Shown here in pieces: positions 61,389 to 64,000 of a stretch of DNA of 64,000 nucleotides; position 1 is the stretch's first letter, and every line of letters begins with the position of its first letter. The translations under genes and the position numbers were made by a program. The DNA lies in NCBI GenBank assembly GCA_027627225.1, contig CM051029.1, positions 614,501-678,500 of the forward strand. The letters run 5' to 3'. A model generated the notes under the pieces. That model saw only the letters and a list, made by a program, of their open reading frames with translations, did no database searches and had not been told where the DNA came from. The stretch comes from Congeria kusceri. Taxonomy: Eukaryota > Mollusca > Bivalvia > Myida > Dreissenidae.

Positions 61389-61597
61389 ATTCTGCAGATT
61401 CTCGTCAATGCAACAATTATGAGGCACTTGCAGAACATGAATTCCGCGAACATTCGAGTCTAACTCCTTACACACTTCAAGGAGACATTACATCTCCTAG
61501 AGATAAACAGCCTAGGATGCCAGCATTAAGACCAAATGTGTCGTCAACTGATAATCGGGAATACGTAAATATAAAGTTGTCCACCCTTCAAACGTGA
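61389..61597 (+). CDS. Gene C last exon: tail 3 with EYVNI
   Basis: Paralogue of 3368-3570, open to TGA. NNYEAL is kept, EYSSI has become EHSSL, and REYVNM is now REYVNI, so the YxxM half of the motif is lost while YxN remains. It ends LSTLQT, two residues longer than gene A. Confidence 0.78.
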
Positions 61598-61912
61598 CAC
61601 AAGTGATTTGCTGAAGATCGATTGTTACTTTATGAGACGGGACATTTGTTTTGTAGGCAATAGTTTATTATCGGGTTGTATATGTAGAAGTATGCATACA
61701 AGTATTGAATTGCCGGGAGATATATGTAGAATTAGAACATTGCTGTGTTTTTGTGTGATATATTTAGTATTAAGTTTAAATTTCTTGAATCGAATGATGT
61801 CGTTTATTTCGTATTTGTTTAGCTTATAACCGTGTATTTTGCAATACTTATCTCTTTGCTGCATATCACGATATGTAATCAACACACACATATATATAGA
61901 TTATTACATGTA

Positions 61913-61918
61913 AATAAA
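61913..61918 (+). terminator. Candidate polyadenylation signal of gene C
   Basis: AATAAA about 316 nt after the stop codon, in an otherwise non-coding flank. Other AATAAA words are common in this AT-rich DNA, so the assignment is weak. Confidence 0.3.
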
Positions 61919-62989
61919 GGACCGAGTAAATGAAATCATTAAGTTGAATTTTGTTTGTTTGCCTTGTTGTCAGTTATGTTTAGAACCGAAATGTGTGCAA
62001 ACGCATTTACATGTAGCACGCATACCCTTAAATATCGATAGTACTCACGTGTACTTCGTATTCCTTACAAAAAGCCACATTCATTGCTGGAATAGAATGA
62101 CTATATTTGAAACTTAAGAAATACTATATAAATACAATTAATACACGGTTACATGGGTCATCATGTATTAAATAATGCTTTGCTTTATTGCTCCATTATT
62201 AAAGTTAAATTAGCTAACAGGTTAATTGTTAATACGAATGGGAAATATATGAGTACAATGCTACATGAACATCTTATATATTCAATGGAATCGGAACAAT
62301 GATATTATAATTTTGTTAACATAAACATTCTTGAAAGTTGCTGTTTTCCCCTGTTTGCTCACCTGTATAATTTAAGAAAATAATTAAACAATACAAACCA
62401 TATAGGAATTAATATTATGAATGAAATGTCATTGGCTTCGGTGTTTATGAGTACGCGTTTTATTCTATGACTTTGCATGTTTGCAGTCAACTTATACATG
62501 TGGTAAATAATAATGAACTATTTACTTGTAGTTTTTTGAAAGTGCTTTGGAAATTTCAATCTGTCCAATAGTTTTGTATCACCAGCTTTCTCCAATGGTT
62601 TATAGCTACCCTCTTACAATTGTTCATTATAATATCCATATTGTGTTTGTTAAGTGCACGGTCGCTCTCTCATTATATGTAATCTTTTTAACAAATATAA
62701 TGCTGGTTCAATAATAAAATGACATTCAGGTTAAGCAGTTGCTGTTATTGTAAGATTGTGGGAAATACTGCACGTGTAAGATACGCATGTATAAAGTGCA
62801 GTTAGATGTCATGCATCAGTGAAGAATTAGGGGCTGTACACGTGCATAATTACATTTGCTATACGGGTTTTTGCTAATCCAAACTAACACATTGCGTAAA
62901 CACACAACATCATACTATTGTAATTCAAAGAGTGGTCATGCACATAACTTCTAATGAAAGCATATTTATAATTGTATTTCCCGGCTTAG
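61919..62989. other. Intergenic, no gene recognised
   Basis: AT-rich with no supportable exons. Confidence 0.45.
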
Positions 62990-63590
62990 ACGATTTTGTG
63001 TCGCCTAAAGAGGCGTCATGTATGGGTTACTTCTGGCGGCGTCGGCGGCATAAGCGGCGGCTGTGTTATCGGAGGAGGCGTCCCTTTCAGTTGGTGCAAA
63101 AAATATGTGCAACCATTATAGGAAAGTGTAGGTAGGCATAACAGGAAGGTTAAGTTTGGTTAAGTTATGCACACTTACAAAACGTTCAAATAAGGCTTGT
63201 GCAGACAAAAACTGAAAATGTTTTTGTTAAATCATCATAAAATATTGTAATAGTGTTTGTTATCATATAAAGAAGGTCGATTTCGGTTTTCAGCGTAAGT
63301 GTTCATAACGTACTTGAGTTATGCCCCCTTGTTACTTAAATTTGTGTTTAATCATCATACTTTTTGTGTCGCCTATTGTGTCGCCTAAAAAGGTGACATA
63401 TACGAGTTACTTTTTGGCGGCGTCCTCTTTTTTGTGTAGAGAATAACTTGACAAGTGTTTATGCAATCATTATGAAGGTAAGTGTTAGCAGGCATAAAAG
63501 GAAGGTTGAGTTCTGTTTTCGGCATAATTGCTCATATCGTATTTGAGTAATGCCCCATTCAGGCGTAACATTCGACCCCTGGAGTTCTAG
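62990..63590 (+). repeat. Degenerate tandem repeat, ~370-bp unit, two copies
   Basis: ttttgtgtcgcctaaagagg (62994) recurs as ttgtgtcgcctaaaaaggtg (63376). Each copy is followed by ggcggcgtc, an 'aaggaaggtt(a/g)ag' stretch and 'gtaatgcccc/gttatgcccc'. The Arg-rich open frame at 62932-63135 is part of the repeat and is not a gene. Confidence 0.6.
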
Positions 63591-63929
63591 TTGTACACGC
63601 CAATTATTTATTCGTATTCGTTGGCATCAAATAAAGGGCCTAACGATATAAGAAAAATTTTGTTTTCAAGCTATTGTTTCTTGTGTCATATGTATCTTGT
63701 GTATTGTATCTTGTATTGTGTCCCGTAAATGGAATGGTTTGGATAATTTAATGTCATTAAGTATGCTGATCAATAAACAAATCTCGCGGTGTGCCTTGTT
63801 TTTATTTTTATTTTGTGCAACAATTGTAATATACATACTTGTGCACGTAGATAGTAATAAGTTCGAATGAATATCATGTATAAGATGTGTATATCTAAAA
63901 CAACAAATGTCAACACCCTGAGTTATTTA

Positions 63930-64000
63930 ATACGCTTAGAAAGGGAATTAAACTGTGCAACTGGTATTTGATTACAATTGGAGTAACACAGGCAAACATG
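63930..64000 (+). pseudogene. Start of receptor copy D: distal Ig exon fragment (cut by window end)
   Basis: tgtgcaactggtatttgatt and what follows (63954 on) encode VQLVFDYNWSNT, matching gene B's distal Ig exon (VQLLFDFNWSNT, from 29710). Upstream, the alignment to gene B requires a small deletion, and the in-frame codons just before 63955 include stops. No signal exon is visible within the preceding few hundred bases. The copy may be broken at its start, or use a different exon border. Confidence 0.55.

Larger units (their letters stand above)
41481..61597 (+). pseudogene. Receptor gene C: long-form multi-Ig/FN3 receptor, decayed and interrupted by a retrotransposon
   Basis: Fifteen exons in family order on one strand. 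Signal 41481-41529; Ig or Ig-like 44366-44705, 46552-46854, 47121-47392, 47604-47891, 57526-57831, 57938-58228, 58543-58827, 59299-59592 and 59689-~59932; FN3 60056-60345; TM 60469-60576; tails 60894-60966, 61182-61234 and 61389-61597. Extracellular exons are mostly phase 1-1. Lesions: frameshift in Ig1; stop and shifts in Ig2; stop in Ig3; two stops in Ig6; deletion plus shift in the Ig-like exon; frameshift in FN3; lost acceptor in tail 2. Ig4, Ig5, Ig7, Ig8, TM and the last exon remain open. A Ty3/gypsy element (48193-57434) separates Ig4 from Ig5. It could instead be two fused relics, but order and phases support one gene. Candidate poly(A) signal at 61913. Confidence 0.72.

Noticed and set aside
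62932..63135. Arg-rich 67-codon frame
   Set aside because: Lies inside a two-copy degenerate repeat; the basic run comes from repeated ggcggcg words.

Overview
The window is AT-rich eukaryotic DNA with small spliced exons, long introns and many repeats. There are no bacterial operons, rRNA or tRNA genes. Multi-Ig/FN3 membrane receptors in tandem, PIF/Harbinger and LINE-ORF1 relics, tRNA-type SINEs and a Ty3/gypsy element suggest a lophotrochozoan invertebrate, most likely a bivalve mollusc. The species assignment is inference; the gene structures are read directly from the sequence.

The backbone is a head-to-tail, plus-strand array of related receptor genes. Each extracellular domain is one phase 1-1 exon. 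The full architecture is signal peptide, several Ig domains, an Ig-like domain, one FN3, a transmembrane exon, and a short tyrosine-rich cytoplasmic tail split over two or three exons. Gene A (341-3570, 5' part outside the window) is the only copy whose visible exons are all open. Gene B (29480-37330) is a shorter form (signal, 3 Ig, FN3, TM, tail) with a single 1-nt frame break in FN3. Gene C (41481-61597) is the long form (signal, nine Ig/Ig-like exons, FN3, TM, tail) and is a pseudogene with many separate lesions. A 9.2-kb LTR retrotransposon sits inside it at 48193-57434. A piece of a fourth copy (D) appears at the right edge. Orphan pieces are a minus-strand Ig exon (10459-10723) and a signal-peptide exon with a stop (25266-25314). 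The 3' part of C (58962-61600) is a segmental paralogue of the left edge (1-3600), introns included.

Region by region: 1-3.6 kb is the 3' half of gene A, with a minisatellite in its 3' flank. 3.6-29.4 kb is mostly gene-free and holds hairpins, MITE-like elements, transposase and LINE relics, SINEs, one microsatellite and the orphan Ig and signal exons. 29.5-37.3 kb is gene B, with repeats and a DNA element in its introns. 37.3-41.5 kb is an intergenic gap. 41.5-61.6 kb is gene C, with trinucleotide and 'GTCCG/AGGTCA' repeats and the LTR element. 61.6-64 kb is repeats leading to copy D.

Taken together, the locus looks like a birth-and-death cluster of phospho-tyrosine-signalling Ig/FN3 surface receptors, the kind of family expected in invertebrate immune or self/non-self recognition. 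That function is inferred from architecture only. The retrotransposon is recent (LTRs differ at about 14 of 887 positions by eye) but dead: stops in gag, frameshifts in pol, and a damaged reverse-transcriptase active site.
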